A stretch of DNA of 64,000 bases from the NCBI GenBank assembly GCA_902800305.1, contig CADCDP010000021.1, positions 1 to 64,000 of the forward strand. The letters are read 5' to 3'. The position numbers were made by a program, and so were the translations under genes. Shown here one piece after another: positions 10,105 through 18,561 of the stretch. A model generated the notes under the pieces. It did no database searches and had not been told where the DNA came from. It saw only the letters and a program-made list of their open reading frames with translations. Source of the stretch: an uncultured Bacteroidales bacterium (lineage in GTDB: Bacteria > Bacteroidota > Bacteroidia > Bacteroidales > Bacteroidaceae). How positions within the stretch are numbered: position 1 is the first letter of the stretch; every line of letters begins with the position of its first letter.

Positions 10105-10111
10105 AGGAAAA

Positions 10112-10146
10112 AACAATGGGGCTGCACCTTTGATAAGTGTAGCCCC
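10112..10146 (-). terminator. Terminator after the GH128-like gene
   Basis: GGGGCTGCAC (10118-10127) pairs with GTGTAGCCCC (10137-10146), with one G-U pair. On the minus strand the stem is followed by ATTG and a run of six T. It lies 27 bases past the stop codon at 10174. Confidence 0.8.
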
Positions 10147-10173
10147 CTTATATAATATATATGTACGCGCGTG

Positions 10174-13100
10174 TTACTTCACGAGCACCTTCCGGGTGGT
10201 GTTGTCGGCATTGCGGATGATGTTGATGCCTTTGCGGAGGGTGCCTGATTGTGTACCCAAAGGAGTGAAGATGGTTTTGCGCTCCTCTTCGGATGAAGCG
10301 GCAACGCCGTTGATGCCCACTAGGTCTCGGTAGTAATTCTTAATGTAGTCAGGAATGGCGACGGTGACAGCTTCGGTGGACGTTTCGTCTCCTGCCAGAG
10401 TGACGATGTGCAGACGGAGGGTGAGATTGTCTGCCATCAGCACCTCGGGCATGTGGACGCTGTCAAGACGGAGGGTCACGGTACGTTCGTCAGTGGAGTC
10501 GAACTTGGCACGCCCTGCGGAGTTGTCGAGGAAGAATCGCCACTCACCCGTTTCTGGGTCGAGATATTGGAATTCTTCTTTCAGCGTGAAGTCTCCGTTC
10601 ATGTTGGTGACGGTGGGGATGAATTTGCGGCCAGCGGGTTTCAGGGTGAAGCTGAACTGGTTGTTCGTCTTCATGCCAGGGAACCACCCCACAGGCACTT
10701 TCTGCATGCTTTCCTTGTAGGCGTGGCTGGGGTGCGCATCGCGGTACACCTCACCGCAGGGTGTTACCCACCAGTTATTTTTGTCGCTATCCCACGAGAT
10801 GGCAGCACGATAGTAGGTGTCCCAGTTGTAGAGGGCATAACGCTCCACAAAGTCGGCGTTGTCGAGTACGGAGAGGATGCTCTTGATGGCATTCTTCTGC
10901 CGCGCCAGTTTATCGCTGTAGCTGCTGGGCCACGACTCGGTGGTCCAGCTGGCACCGTTGTTCCACTCGGTCAGCCAGATAGGGCGTTTGGTGTTCTGGT
11001 AGATGCTGTTCAACTGCGACCACCAAGAGTCGGAGTTGGGCGCCTCGTTGGTGCCCCAATAGGCGTGGAAGGCTACGAAGTCGCAGCGGTAGGCCATGTC
11101 GTCACAATGTCCGATGAACTGTTTCAACCAACTGGCGTCGGTGGGCGATGGTGAACCGATGCGCAGGCCGCACTCCATAAATTCTGGCTGATGTGTGGTG
11201 GCCTTCCATGCGTCGATGGTGGTGCCGCAGTCGTCGCTGTGCTGTTCGCTGTGGTCGGGTTCGTTGTAGCCCAACACAGCGGTGGCATTCGTTTGGTTGA
11301 TGGACGACCACGATGGCCAATAGATGTGTCCCTTGTGAGGTACATACTCCATATCTGTTTGGGTCGATTTGTCGGCACTCCAAGTGTAGAACCATGTGGT
11401 GCCCAACAACTTACCCTCGGTGTTGATGGCTCCTAATCCTTCGGTAGAGCACCACCCCTTCTTGCTCACCCAGTTCCACTTGCGGATGTAGGCACGGGAA
11501 ATGCGGTTTCTCAGCAGGTCGGGCAACACGTCGATTTTCTTGTCTTCGTGGTCGGCCACATAGACACGCGAATAGCCTGAGCCGTCGTTGTTGGTGGAGA
11601 AGCAGACCATGTAGCCACGTTTCAAGATGAAGCTGTTCAGTTCGTTGGTCGCTTCGCCCATGTCGCTGTTGGCACCAGCTTTTAGCTGATACTCATCGCC
11701 CGTGAACATCTCACCGCTATATCCATAGAGGGCAATGTCGTTGGGTGTATAGGGATAAACCACGGCTCCTTGCAGGTAGATGGCCACGCGGCAGTTGATG
11801 CCGTTCTTGGCATCTTCTCCGTTGATTTTCAGACTGGAAAGGTAATTCCCAATTACGTCGGATGGACGCACATTGTCGAAGATGACCCAAGCGTCTTCGT
11901 GGGCGAGGTCGAGGGTCGATTTGCTCATGGCTGACGAGGAGGCGAGGATGTGGTAGTCGATGGCTTCTTCAAGCTTGATGTTGGAGTTGACAAGTTTCAA
12001 AGCCGTATTTTTCGATTTGTTGTTCTCTTGGTAGTATTCTCCTGGTGCAAGGGCGAAGTTGTAGCTGACGATTTCGGGGGTGTAGCCATAGATGGCATCG
12101 ATGCCGAAGACAGTCCATTCGGCAGAGGTGCCGACGGCGGTCATGGCAGCCACGGTGGTTTGAGGGGCGCTGCCCACCTTGTTGCCTTCGCAATAGACGG
12201 TCACGTTGGTGCCGTCGAAGGCGAACTGCCAGTCGAGGGCAGACGGCATCGTCCAGTCTGCAAGGTCGGGGATGGGAAAGTCGATTCTGTTTTCTCCGAT
12301 GCGCACGTAGCCGTTGCCGAGGAAGATGGTGGCACCAGTGCCCTTGGTGTTGCGAATCAGCATCTGTACCTCTACGATAGCGTCGCTTTCGTAGAACTGT
12401 ACCTGTTTCATGGCCACGGTGAAAGCCGTATTGACACCGAAACTACTGCCCGAAATCCATGTGGTATATTTGCCTTCCAAAGTGTTGCTGATGGCTGCTT
12501 CGAGGGCGGTTTGGGCTGTGGTCATCAAGTCGATGGCATCGAGCGATGCGGTTTCGCGGGCAGAACGGGCGTTGTAAAGTGCTACGGCCAGTTCATCTGG
12601 CTTTCCGTAAATGATGTTGTCGTAAATCGCTTCACCTTGGGCAATAACGGCATCCAACTCGTCGGTGTAGAGCTTTAAGCGACTGACATCCAAGGGGTAG
12701 TTGGCATCGACAATCTGCCAAGTGGAACGTTCGTTGAGCGGTTTGTCGTAGTAGATGTTGATGTAGGTGTTGGCCTCTTTTTCGGGGTCAACGCCCAAAT
12801 AGACATTACCGGCGGTGTTGATGGCTTCTCCACGGTTGGAAATGAGATAGCCAGCAGTGCCGCCGACGGGCTTCCATTCGTAGGAGTTGTAGGCAGGGTT
12901 GAGGCTTCCTGCCAGCCAGACGCTCCAAGTGTTGCCTGTGGCATTGCTGGCTTGCAGGTATTTGTTGCTGTCTTTCTTGTGCAACCAGTAATAGCCTTCG
13001 TGGAGGGTGGAGGCTTCGGCCACCCATACGTAGTCAGAATTGTCGTTGGTGCCGAAGGTGGAGAGGGTAGGACTGTCCTTATCAGCGTTGCTGCCGAGGC

Positions 13101-13215
13101 AGCGGCTGTAGTAGGTGTTGTAAAGATAGTACTCACCACCGTTACGTATGGTGTTGTCTTGCGCTGACGCGGTGAGGCTCAACAGGATGGAGAAGATAGT
13201 TAGTAGTTTTTTCAT
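10174..13215 (-). CDS. Secreted glycoside hydrolase with GH128/Asl1-like catalytic domain
   Basis: A 1013-residue exported enzyme; the start used here is the ATG at 13215, directly before MKKLLTIFSILLSLTASAQ, a clear signal peptide. The N-terminal part is a beta-rich region with ricin-like and concanavalin-like features. From about residue 545 a TIM-barrel domain of the GH128 type follows: GWCSTEGLG, WFYTWSADK, then VLGYNEPD (acid/base Glu) and PIWLTEWNN (nucleophile Glu), which fits endo-beta-1,3-glucanases of that family. The C-terminus ends with KGINIIRNADNTTRKVLVK, a tail common on secreted Prevotella proteins. It follows priA by 68 bases, with a hairpin between. Substrate is an inference. 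Confidence 0.75.
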   Translation of the reverse strand: MKKLLTIFSILLSLTASAQDNTIRNGGEYYLYNTYYSRCLGSNADKDSPTLSTFGTNDNSDYVWVAEASTLHEGYYWLHKKDSNKYLQASNATGNTWSVWLAGSLNPAYNSYEWKPVGGTAGYLISNRGEAINTAGNVYLGVDPEKEANTYINIYYDKPLNERSTWQIVDANYPLDVSRLKLYTDELDAVIAQGEAIYDNIIYGKPDELAVALYNARSARETASLDAIDLMTTAQTALEAAISNTLEGKYTTWISGSSFGVNTAFTVAMKQVQFYESDAIVEVQMLIRNTKGTGATIFLGNGYVRIGENRIDFPIPDLADWTMPSALDWQFAFDGTNVTVYCEGNKVGSAPQTTVAAMTAVGTSAEWTVFGIDAIYGYTPEIVSYNFALAPGEYYQENNKSKNTALKLVNSNIKLEEAIDYHILASSSAMSKSTLDLAHEDAWVIFDNVRPSDVIGNYLSSLKINGEDAKNGINCRVAIYLQGAVVYPYTPNDIALYGYSGEMFTGDEYQLKAGANSDMGEATNELNSFILKRGYMVCFSTNNDGSGYSRVYVADHEDKKIDVLPDLLRNRISRAYIRKWNWVSKKGWCSTEGLGAINTEGKLLGTTWFYTWSADKSTQTDMEYVPHKGHIYWPSWSSINQTNATAVLGYNEPDHSEQHSDDCGTTIDAWKATTHQPEFMECGLRIGSPSPTDASWLKQFIGHCDDMAYRCDFVAFHAYWGTNEAPNSDSWWSQLNSIYQNTKRPIWLTEWNNGASWTTESWPSSYSDKLARQKNAIKSILSVLDNADFVERYALYNWDTYYRAAISWDSDKNNWWVTPCGEVYRDAHPSHAYKESMQKVPVGWFPGMKTNNQFSFTLKPAGRKFIPTVTNMNGDFTLKEEFQYLDPETGEWRFFLDNSAGRAKFDSTDERTVTLRLDSVHMPEVLMADNLTLRLHIVTLAGDETSTEAVTVAIPDYIKNYYRDLVGINGVAASSEEERKTIFTPLGTQSGTLRKGINIIRNADNTTRKVLVK

Positions 13216-13239
13216 GTTGGAGTTAGTTTTTGGGGGTGG

Positions 13240-13258
13240 GAGGCGATGGAATCGCCTC
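13240..13258. repeat. Hairpin GAGGCGAT-GGA-ATCGCCTC
   Basis: An 8-bp perfect stem with a 3-base loop lies between priA and the GH128-like gene. A hairpin of the same geometry, with the same flanking bases (ggtggga before, atac after), lies at 15317-15335, so the two are probably copies of one dispersed unit. Confidence 0.7.
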
Positions 13259-13283
13259 ATACTTGACAATTTGGAGGGTGTTT

Positions 13284-15305
13284 TTATAGGGGATCTACGT
13301 CGTAGTAGATGTTGAGGCTTTTGGCAACGGGAAGTGCCAGCATTTGTTGCTGGATGGAGAGGAGGGCTTGACGCACCTTGTCAATGGAGGTCTGTGGCTC
13401 AATTTTCAGCATCAGTTTTCGGATGTAGAGTGAATGGAGGCGGGCGATGGGTGGTCGGTCGGGGCCGAGGATGCGGTCGCCAAACACCTTGCGGAGACGT
13501 TCACCCATGTCGATGGCGAGGTGTTCCAGTAATTGGTCGTCGCGATGGCGCAGGTAAACATAGATGAGACGACGGAAGGGTGGGTAAGAAAACATTTGGC
13601 GTTCAAGCATTTGGGTGTAGAACATCTGCCAATAGTCGTTGGAAGAAATCTGGCGGATGATGTCGCTGTCGGCAGAGCGTGTCTGGAGGATGACATGGCC
13701 TGCATGGTGCTTGCGCCCTGCTCGTCCTGCCACTTGGCTGAGGGTCTGGAAGGAACGCTCATAGCTTCGGAAGTCGGGCAAGTTGAGCATGGTGTCGGCA
13801 TCGAGGATGCCAACCACAGAAACATTGTCGAAATCGAGTCCTTTGGTCACCATCTGGGTGCCAATGAGGATGTCGGCTTGGTGGTTGGAGAAATCGTTGA
13901 TGATGTTCTCGTAGTGGGAGCGGGAACGGGTGGTGTCGAGATCCATGCGGAGGGTGGTGGCTCCTTCAAACAGCTTAGGAATTTGTTCCTCAATCTTTTC
14001 GGTGCCTGTTCCGATGGTGGCGAATCGCTCTCCCTCACAAGCAGGGCAACGTTCGGGAATGTGTGTGGTATAGCCGCAATAGTGGCAAGTGAGGGTAGAA
14101 GTCTTCTTGTGGAGCGTGAGGGTCACGTCGCAATGGGGACACCGAGGCACCCATCCGCATTGCTTGCATTCGATGAAGCTGGAGAAGCCACGGCGATTCT
14201 GGAAAAGGATAATCTGTTCCTTTCGGTCGAGAGCCTCACGCATCACTTCGATGAGGCGAGGCGAAAAGAGTCCCCGCATAAGCTTCTTCCGTTTGGCTTC
14301 TTTGGCGTCAACTACCTCAATGGTAGGAAGTTGCATGTCCTGGTAACGCTGGGTGAGCTGCACGTAGCCGTAGCGTCCTTTTCGTGCCTGATGGTACACC
14401 TCGAAGCTGGGCGTGGCGGTGCCGAGCAATGTCTTTGCACCACACATGTGGGCGAGCATCAAGGCGGCATCGCGGGCATGGTAGCGTGGGGCTGGCTCCT
14501 GTTGCTTGTAACTCTGCTCGTGTTCTTCATCGACGATGACGAGTCCGAGGTTTTGGAAGGGGAGCAAGATGCTGGAACGAACGCCAAGAATAAGCCGATA
14601 AGGCTCGGAGGAGGCTTGCCGCTTATAGACATCCAACCGTTGTGCATCGGTGAATTTGGAGTGATAGACCCCCATGCGGTTGCCGAAGACGTGGTTGAGA
14701 CGTTCCGTGATTTGGGTAGTGAGGGCAATTTCGGGAAGGAGGTAAAGCACTTGCTTCCCTTCACTCAAATAGTTGTTGATGAGGTGGATGTAGATTTCTG
14801 TTTTGCCAGAAGAGGTCACGCCGTGGAGGAGGACTGTGCTTTTAGATTGGAATGCAGCCTCGATTTCGGAAAAGGCGGTTTGTTGGGGAGGGGAGAGGGG
14901 GCGAACAGTGACATTGTCGCTGCATAGGGAACCAATAGAGAGGGAGCGGCGGCGACGGGAGGACTCTTTGAGTGCAGCTTCGTCTTTGGGTTTCATGGCT
15001 CCAGGGAGAGCGGCTTTCATCACATCGCCAAGAGGACAGAGATAGTAGTTGGCGAGCCACTGCCAAAAGGCGAATTGCTGCTCGTTCACCACAGGTCGTT
15101 CATCCAACACCTCCAATATTTCCTTCACTTCCACACCTTGTGGCGTGGTGTCGTGTGTGCGGAGTACAATGCCTGTGTAAATCTTGTTTTTGCCGAGGGG
15201 TACAACAACTCGACAGCCCCTCATATCTCGTGTGGGTTGGAGGGTGGGTGGGACGAGATACGTGAAGCTGTCGAAAGGTATGGGTAAAATAATGTCGGCA
15301 AACAT
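13284..15305 (-). CDS. priA: Primosomal protein N' (replication restart helicase PriA)
   Basis: A 673-residue PriA, the 3'-5' DNA helicase that reloads the replisome at stalled forks. The N-terminal 3'-DNA-binding domain covers about residues 1-104. Walker A is GVTSSGKTE (162-170), Walker B DEEH (259-262), and the zinc-binding cysteines appear as CKQCG, CPHC, CHYCG and CPAC around 375-430. It is shorter than E. coli PriA (~730): only ~33 residues separate the 3'-DNA-binding domain from the helicase core, so the winged-helix domain appears to be missing. ATG start. It follows the outer-membrane protein gene by 42 bases on the same strand. Confidence 0.95.
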   Translation of the reverse strand: MFADIILPIPFDSFTYLVPPTLQPTRDMRGCRVVVPLGKNKIYTGIVLRTHDTTPQGVEVKEILEVLDERPVVNEQQFAFWQWLANYYLCPLGDVMKAALPGAMKPKDEAALKESSRRRRSLSIGSLCSDNVTVRPLSPPQQTAFSEIEAAFQSKSTVLLHGVTSSGKTEIYIHLINNYLSEGKQVLYLLPEIALTTQITERLNHVFGNRMGVYHSKFTDAQRLDVYKRQASSEPYRLILGVRSSILLPFQNLGLVIVDEEHEQSYKQQEPAPRYHARDAALMLAHMCGAKTLLGTATPSFEVYHQARKGRYGYVQLTQRYQDMQLPTIEVVDAKEAKRKKLMRGLFSPRLIEVMREALDRKEQIILFQNRRGFSSFIECKQCGWVPRCPHCDVTLTLHKKTSTLTCHYCGYTTHIPERCPACEGERFATIGTGTEKIEEQIPKLFEGATTLRMDLDTTRSRSHYENIINDFSNHQADILIGTQMVTKGLDFDNVSVVGILDADTMLNLPDFRSYERSFQTLSQVAGRAGRKHHAGHVILQTRSADSDIIRQISSNDYWQMFYTQMLERQMFSYPPFRRLIYVYLRHRDDQLLEHLAIDMGERLRKVFGDRILGPDRPPIARLHSLYIRKLMLKIEPQTSIDKVRQALLSIQQQMLALPVAKSLNIYYDVDPL

Positions 15306-15316
15306 TGATGGGGTGG

Positions 15317-15335
15317 GATGCGACGGTGTCGCATC
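15317..15335. repeat. Hairpin GATGCGAC-GGT-GTCGCATC
   Basis: An 8-bp perfect stem with a 3-base loop in the 42-base spacer before priA. It shares stem length, loop length and flanks with the hairpin at 13240-13258. It could act as an mRNA structure between the barrel gene and priA. Confidence 0.7.
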
Positions 15336-15347
15336 ATACAGGACTCC

Positions 15348-15998
15348 TTAGAATAAGTAGGTCAGAGAAATCTGATGGGTGTTGTTCTTGAGCTTGCCTT
15401 TCACGGCAGCACCAGCAGTGGTTAACGCATCGATTTCGGCTGTATTACCGAGGGCGATGTTGAAGTTGTAACCTACACGCACATGGTTCAGCACGGTTAC
15501 GCCTGCACCGACGTTCCAGCTGAAAGCAGAACTTTTCAGTTCCCAACCTTCGTCAATGTCGCCAGGTGCCCAATGACGATCGCCAACGTTCCAAGAAAAT
15601 TGAGGGCCTGTTGCGAGATATACACTAGCAAGGCTGCTTAGGCCGATTGTGTATTTTGCGTTAATTGGCAGAGTAATGTAGTGGAGGGTTTTGTGGGTAG
15701 TGACATACTCTGTTGTACCATCATCGGCTGTATCTTGCCCTCCCATACCGATGCACTTGTTGTCATAAAGTAAAGAAATGTCAGCTCCAATACCTACTAC
15801 AGGAATGGTTACATCGGCGGTCACACCTGCGAAGAAACCGTTACGGTTCTTTTTGTCGATGGACATAGGAACGTTTTTTATGTTAAAGCTGTTAACGTTG
15901 AGACCTGCCTTAACACCAAATTTCACTTGTGCTTGCGAAGGTAATACAAACACGAATGCTGTTACGAGGACAGCGAGGCTTAAAATGTTCTTTTTCAT
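15348..15998 (-). CDS. Outer-membrane beta-barrel protein
   Basis: A 216-residue protein with a signal peptide (MKKNILSLAVLVTAFVFVLPSQAQ). It starts as VKFGVKAGLNVNSF and contains alternating beta strands such as GNTAEIDALTT and HVRVGYNFNIALG. The C-terminus HQISLTYLF ends in phenylalanine, as usual for outer-membrane barrels. Length and the GVKAGLN opening fit the small eight-stranded barrel family (PorT/OmpW-like) common in Bacteroidota. Its role is unknown. ATG start; it reads away from mraZ, with a 446-base region between. Confidence 0.85.
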   Translation of the reverse strand: MKKNILSLAVLVTAFVFVLPSQAQVKFGVKAGLNVNSFNIKNVPMSIDKKNRNGFFAGVTADVTIPVVGIGADISLLYDNKCIGMGGQDTADDGTTEYVTTHKTLHYITLPINAKYTIGLSSLASVYLATGPQFSWNVGDRHWAPGDIDEGWELKSSAFSWNVGAGVTVLNHVRVGYNFNIALGNTAEIDALTTAGAAVKGKLKNNTHQISLTYLF

Positions 15999-16381
15999 AC
16001 GCGTGTTGTTCTTTAGGGTTAGATAATAATGAAAAATTTATGGCAAAGTAAACACTTTTTTTTGGAATAGTGAAATATTTTAAGAAAAAAATGCTCTTTA
16101 TAGTTGTCTGATGCTTGAAACTTGATGTGTTGAGTGTCCGAAAAGGGGAAAGTCGTGTACTGAATGTGGCGAGTGCCTCAAACGGAGGGAGTGAGGGAAC
16201 GACATACAAAAGATGTGTTTACTCTGAATTGCAAACTGGACTTTAAAGGTGAATCATCCCCCACTTATTCGTGAAGAAGTAAATTCGACTGTAAATCTGT
16301 TGGTTATGTGCTTGTTAACATCCTGTTGATAACTCTGTTAATAACTTTTTTACACGAAAATTGAAAAAAAATCAATAAAAT

Positions 16382-16396
16382 GTGGGGAATTGTGGG
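16382..16396 (+). promoter_or_regulatory. Probable MraZ operator
   Basis: Two direct GTGGG words at 16382-16386 and 16392-16396, spaced exactly 10 bases apart, lie just upstream of the mraZ -7 box. MraZ is known to bind direct GTGGG/TGGG repeats with this period upstream of its own gene, so negative autoregulation is likely. Confidence 0.65.
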
Positions 16397-16405
16397 GGAA
16401 ATCAC

Positions 16406-16413
16406 TATATTTG
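16406..16413 (+). promoter_or_regulatory. Promoter -7 box of the dcw cluster
   Basis: TATATTTG matches TAnnTTTG, 31 bases before the mraZ start and directly downstream of the GTGGG repeats. Confidence 0.75.
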
Positions 16414-16444
16414 CACGTGAATTCAAAGAAACAGGTTAAAGCTC

Positions 16445-16903
16445 ATGCGATTTGTAGGTGATTTTCAAGCAAAGACGGACGCAAAAGGTAGGGTTTTCCT
16501 ACCAGCAGCGTTTCGGAAAATACTCGAAGCGGAAGGCGAACTCGAGTTGGTGCTTCGTCGAGACGTTTTCCAGCATTGCTTGGTGCTGTATCCAGAATCT
16601 GTCTGGAATCAACAGTTGGATGAGTTGAAGCAGGGGTTGAACCAGTGGAACAGGGAACATCAAATGATGCTAAGACAATTTCTTCTTGATGCAGAAGTGC
16701 TGGAGTGGGATAGTCAAGGACGCATCTTGTTGTCCAAAAGGAAAATGCAGTATGCTGGTATCGAGAATGACGTTCGCTTCTTAGCGATGGTTGACAGGAT
16801 TGAGATTTGGGGCAAGCAAGAATATGAGAAGTTGATGGAACAAAGTGGAAATTTGGGTGACGAACTTGAGCAGATGTTTGGACAGGATAATCAGGTGAAA
16901 TAA
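16445..16903 (+). CDS. mraZ: Transcriptional regulator MraZ
   Basis: A 152-residue MraZ with two swapped-hairpin AbrB-like repeats. The first starts with FVGDFQAKTDAKGRVFLPAAFR, and the second has LEWDSQGRILLSKRKM, each carrying the D-x-x-G-R core. MraZ forms a ring-shaped oligomer and represses the dcw operon it heads. ATG start. The gene ends 6 bases before rsmH. GTGGG repeats in its own promoter support autoregulation. Confidence 0.97.
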   Translation: MRFVGDFQAKTDAKGRVFLPAAFRKILEAEGELELVLRRDVFQHCLVLYPESVWNQQLDELKQGLNQWNREHQMMLRQFLLDAEVLEWDSQGRILLSKRKMQYAGIENDVRFLAMVDRIEIWGKQEYEKLMEQSGNLGDELEQMFGQDNQVK

Positions 16904-16909
16904 AACAAT

Positions 16910-17842
16910 ATGGAAAGGAACATGGCAGAGCAGGGAACCGTATATCATGTACCGGTGCTTTTGAACGAAAGCATAGAGGGGCTGAACATCGGCGAGGAAG
17001 GCTGTTTTGTGGACGTGACTTTCGGTGGCGGTGGGCACAGCAGGGGAATCTTGAAAAGGTTGGGTGACGGAGGTCATCTCTATAGCTTCGACCAAGATGC
17101 TGATGCTGAGAAGAATGCCACAGGCTTTGGCGCGGAACGGTTTACCTTCGTGAGAAGCAACTTCCGCTTTTTGAAGAATTTTATGCGCTATTATGGCGTA
17201 GAACAAATAGATGGGTTGTTGGCCGACCTCGGTGTAAGTTCCCATCACTTCGATGAGGCAGAGCGAGGCTTTTCATTCCGTTTTGAAGGGAAACTCGATA
17301 TGCGGATGAACCAACGGGCAGGGATGACAGCGGCGGATGTAGTGAATACATACGGAGAGAAACAATTAGCCGATATTTTTTATCTCTATGGCGAGTTGAA
17401 ACAGGGAAGACGCATAGCTGAAGCCATCGTAAAGGCAAGGCAGACGAAAAGAGTGGAGGCGATAGGCGATTTGTTGGATGTGGTGAAGCCTTTCTTCCGC
17501 AATGAGCGGGAAAAGAAGGATATGGCCAAAATGTTTCAGGCTTTACGGATAGAAGTGAACCATGAGATGGATGCCCTTCGGGACATGTTGAAGGCAGCTA
17601 CTGAGATGCTGAGGCCTGGAGGAAGATTGGTGGTGATTACCTACCATTCGCTTGAAGACCGAATGGTAAAGAACTTGATGAAGACGGGTAATGTGGATGG
17701 CCACGAGGAGAAGGATTTTTTCGGCAGGGTGAATGCACCGTTCCGAGTGGTGAACCGTCAGGTGATTGTGCCGAGTGAAGAAGAGATGGCTAAAAATCCG
17801 AGGAGTCGAAGTGCAAAATTAAGAATAGCAGAGAAGATTTGA
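16910..17842 (+). CDS. rsmH: 16S rRNA (cytosine1402-N4)-methyltransferase RsmH
   Basis: A 310-residue SAM-dependent methyltransferase. The opening HVPVLLNESIEGL and the SAM-binding motif VDVTFGGGGHSRGIL are diagnostic, as are DGLLADLGVSSHHFDEAERGFSFR and YHSLEDRMVKN near the C-terminus. It modifies C1402 in the ribosomal P site. The ATG at 16910 gives MERNMAEQGT; the second Met (16922) is also possible. Normal length and usual position after mraZ. Confidence 0.97.
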   Translation: MERNMAEQGTVYHVPVLLNESIEGLNIGEEGCFVDVTFGGGGHSRGILKRLGDGGHLYSFDQDADAEKNATGFGAERFTFVRSNFRFLKNFMRYYGVEQIDGLLADLGVSSHHFDEAERGFSFRFEGKLDMRMNQRAGMTAADVVNTYGEKQLADIFYLYGELKQGRRIAEAIVKARQTKRVEAIGDLLDVVKPFFRNEREKKDMAKMFQALRIEVNHEMDALRDMLKAATEMLRPGGRLVVITYHSLEDRMVKNLMKTGNVDGHEEKDFFGRVNAPFRVVNRQVIVPSEEEMAKNPRSRSAKLRIAEKI

Positions 17843-17976
17843 ACAATGTGGCGATGTTGCCACTTATATACATTATATATTTATATCCACGCCTTTGAGA
17901 GAGGCGATAAAGTGAGATACACATTATTATATTTAAGGGAAGCATTGTAACGAAAATCAAAAGAAAGGGAAAAAGT

Positions 17977-18561
17977 ATGTCAAGAATTGAGGAAGAAAAA
18001 AATGTTAAGCAGGAAGAACCTCGGATGGTTCCTCCAGGGGATGTTGGGGAAGAATTGCAACGAAAATCAGAGGAACAGGAGGCGATAGAGGCCATTCGGA
18101 AATTTACTGATGAGGATGGAGATGAATCGGGGGAAATCTCGGTGAAGTCCATCCTCGGAGGTGACTTTCTGAAGAGCAAGTTCATGATGAAACAAGTCGC
18201 ATTTGTGATGTTTTGTGTGTTATTGATGCTGCTCTATACGGGTAATCGTTACGATAGTCAACAGGATGCTATCTTGATAGACAGCCTTCGGAATCATCTT
18301 CAAGATGTAAAATATAATGTATTGACGCAGTCGAGTGAACTGATGAACTTGACAAGACAATCGAATGTGGAGAAAGTCTTGAAGGGTACAAAGGATAGTC
18401 TTCTGCACAACTCGATAACCCCACCTTTCCTGATTAAGATGGGTGACAAGCGTCAGATTGTGGAGAGTAAAGAACCGAAAGAAGTGTTGGTGGATACTGC
18501 CAGCCGAGAGGAGAAAACAGAGAGTCAAGACACCATAAAACCTGAAGACAATGAAATTTGA
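17977..18561 (+). CDS. FtsL-like cell division protein
   Basis: A 194-residue bitopic membrane protein in the ftsL position. The N-terminal cytoplasmic part is long (about 70 residues) and charged. One membrane segment, FVMFCVLLMLLYTG, spans about residues 75-90. A short periplasmic coiled-coil follows (DSLRNHLQDVKYNVLTQSSELMNLTR) and then a polar tail. This matches the FtsL-like proteins of Bacteroidota, which bridge FtsQ and the FtsW-FtsI synthase. Sequence similarity to proteobacterial FtsL is minimal, so the call rests on position and topology. It overlaps ftsI by 11 bases. The 134-base gap before it holds two small hairpins. Confidence 0.75.
   Translation: MSRIEEEKNVKQEEPRMVPPGDVGEELQRKSEEQEAIEAIRKFTDEDGDESGEISVKSILGGDFLKSKFMMKQVAFVMFCVLLMLLYTGNRYDSQQDAILIDSLRNHLQDVKYNVLTQSSELMNLTRQSNVEKVLKGTKDSLLHNSITPPFLIKMGDKRQIVESKEPKEVLVDTASREEKTESQDTIKPEDNEI

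Larger units (their letters stand above)
9677..10173. other. 497-base intergenic region
   Basis: This region holds the leader of the 1876-residue protein gene (a weak -7-like box TTTATTTG on the minus strand at 9755-9762), an AT-rich tract, the palindromic array at 10002-10104 and the terminator of the upstream GH128-like gene at 10112-10146. No further gene is convincing. Confidence 0.6.
15999..16444. other. 446-base divergent intergenic region
   Basis: It separates the minus-strand barrel gene from the dcw cluster. The mraZ-proximal end holds the MraZ operator and promoter. The middle is AT-rich, with GTTGATAAC and GTTAATAAC words near 16330-16345. No further gene or RNA is recognisable. 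Confidence 0.6.

Noticed and set aside
13533..14927. Plus-strand frame antisense to priA
   Set aside because: priA helicase and zinc motifs are complete on the minus strand.
16320..16380. Replication origin suggested by GTTGATAAC and GTTAATAAC words upstream of mraZ
   Set aside because: The words do not match the DnaA box TTATCCACA well, and there is no dnaA, dnaN or other origin gene nearby.
17843..17976. Small RNA between rsmH and the ftsL-like gene
   Set aside because: Two short hairpins are present (GTGGC/GCCAC and CGCCT/AGGCG), but no promoter box or terminator frames them.
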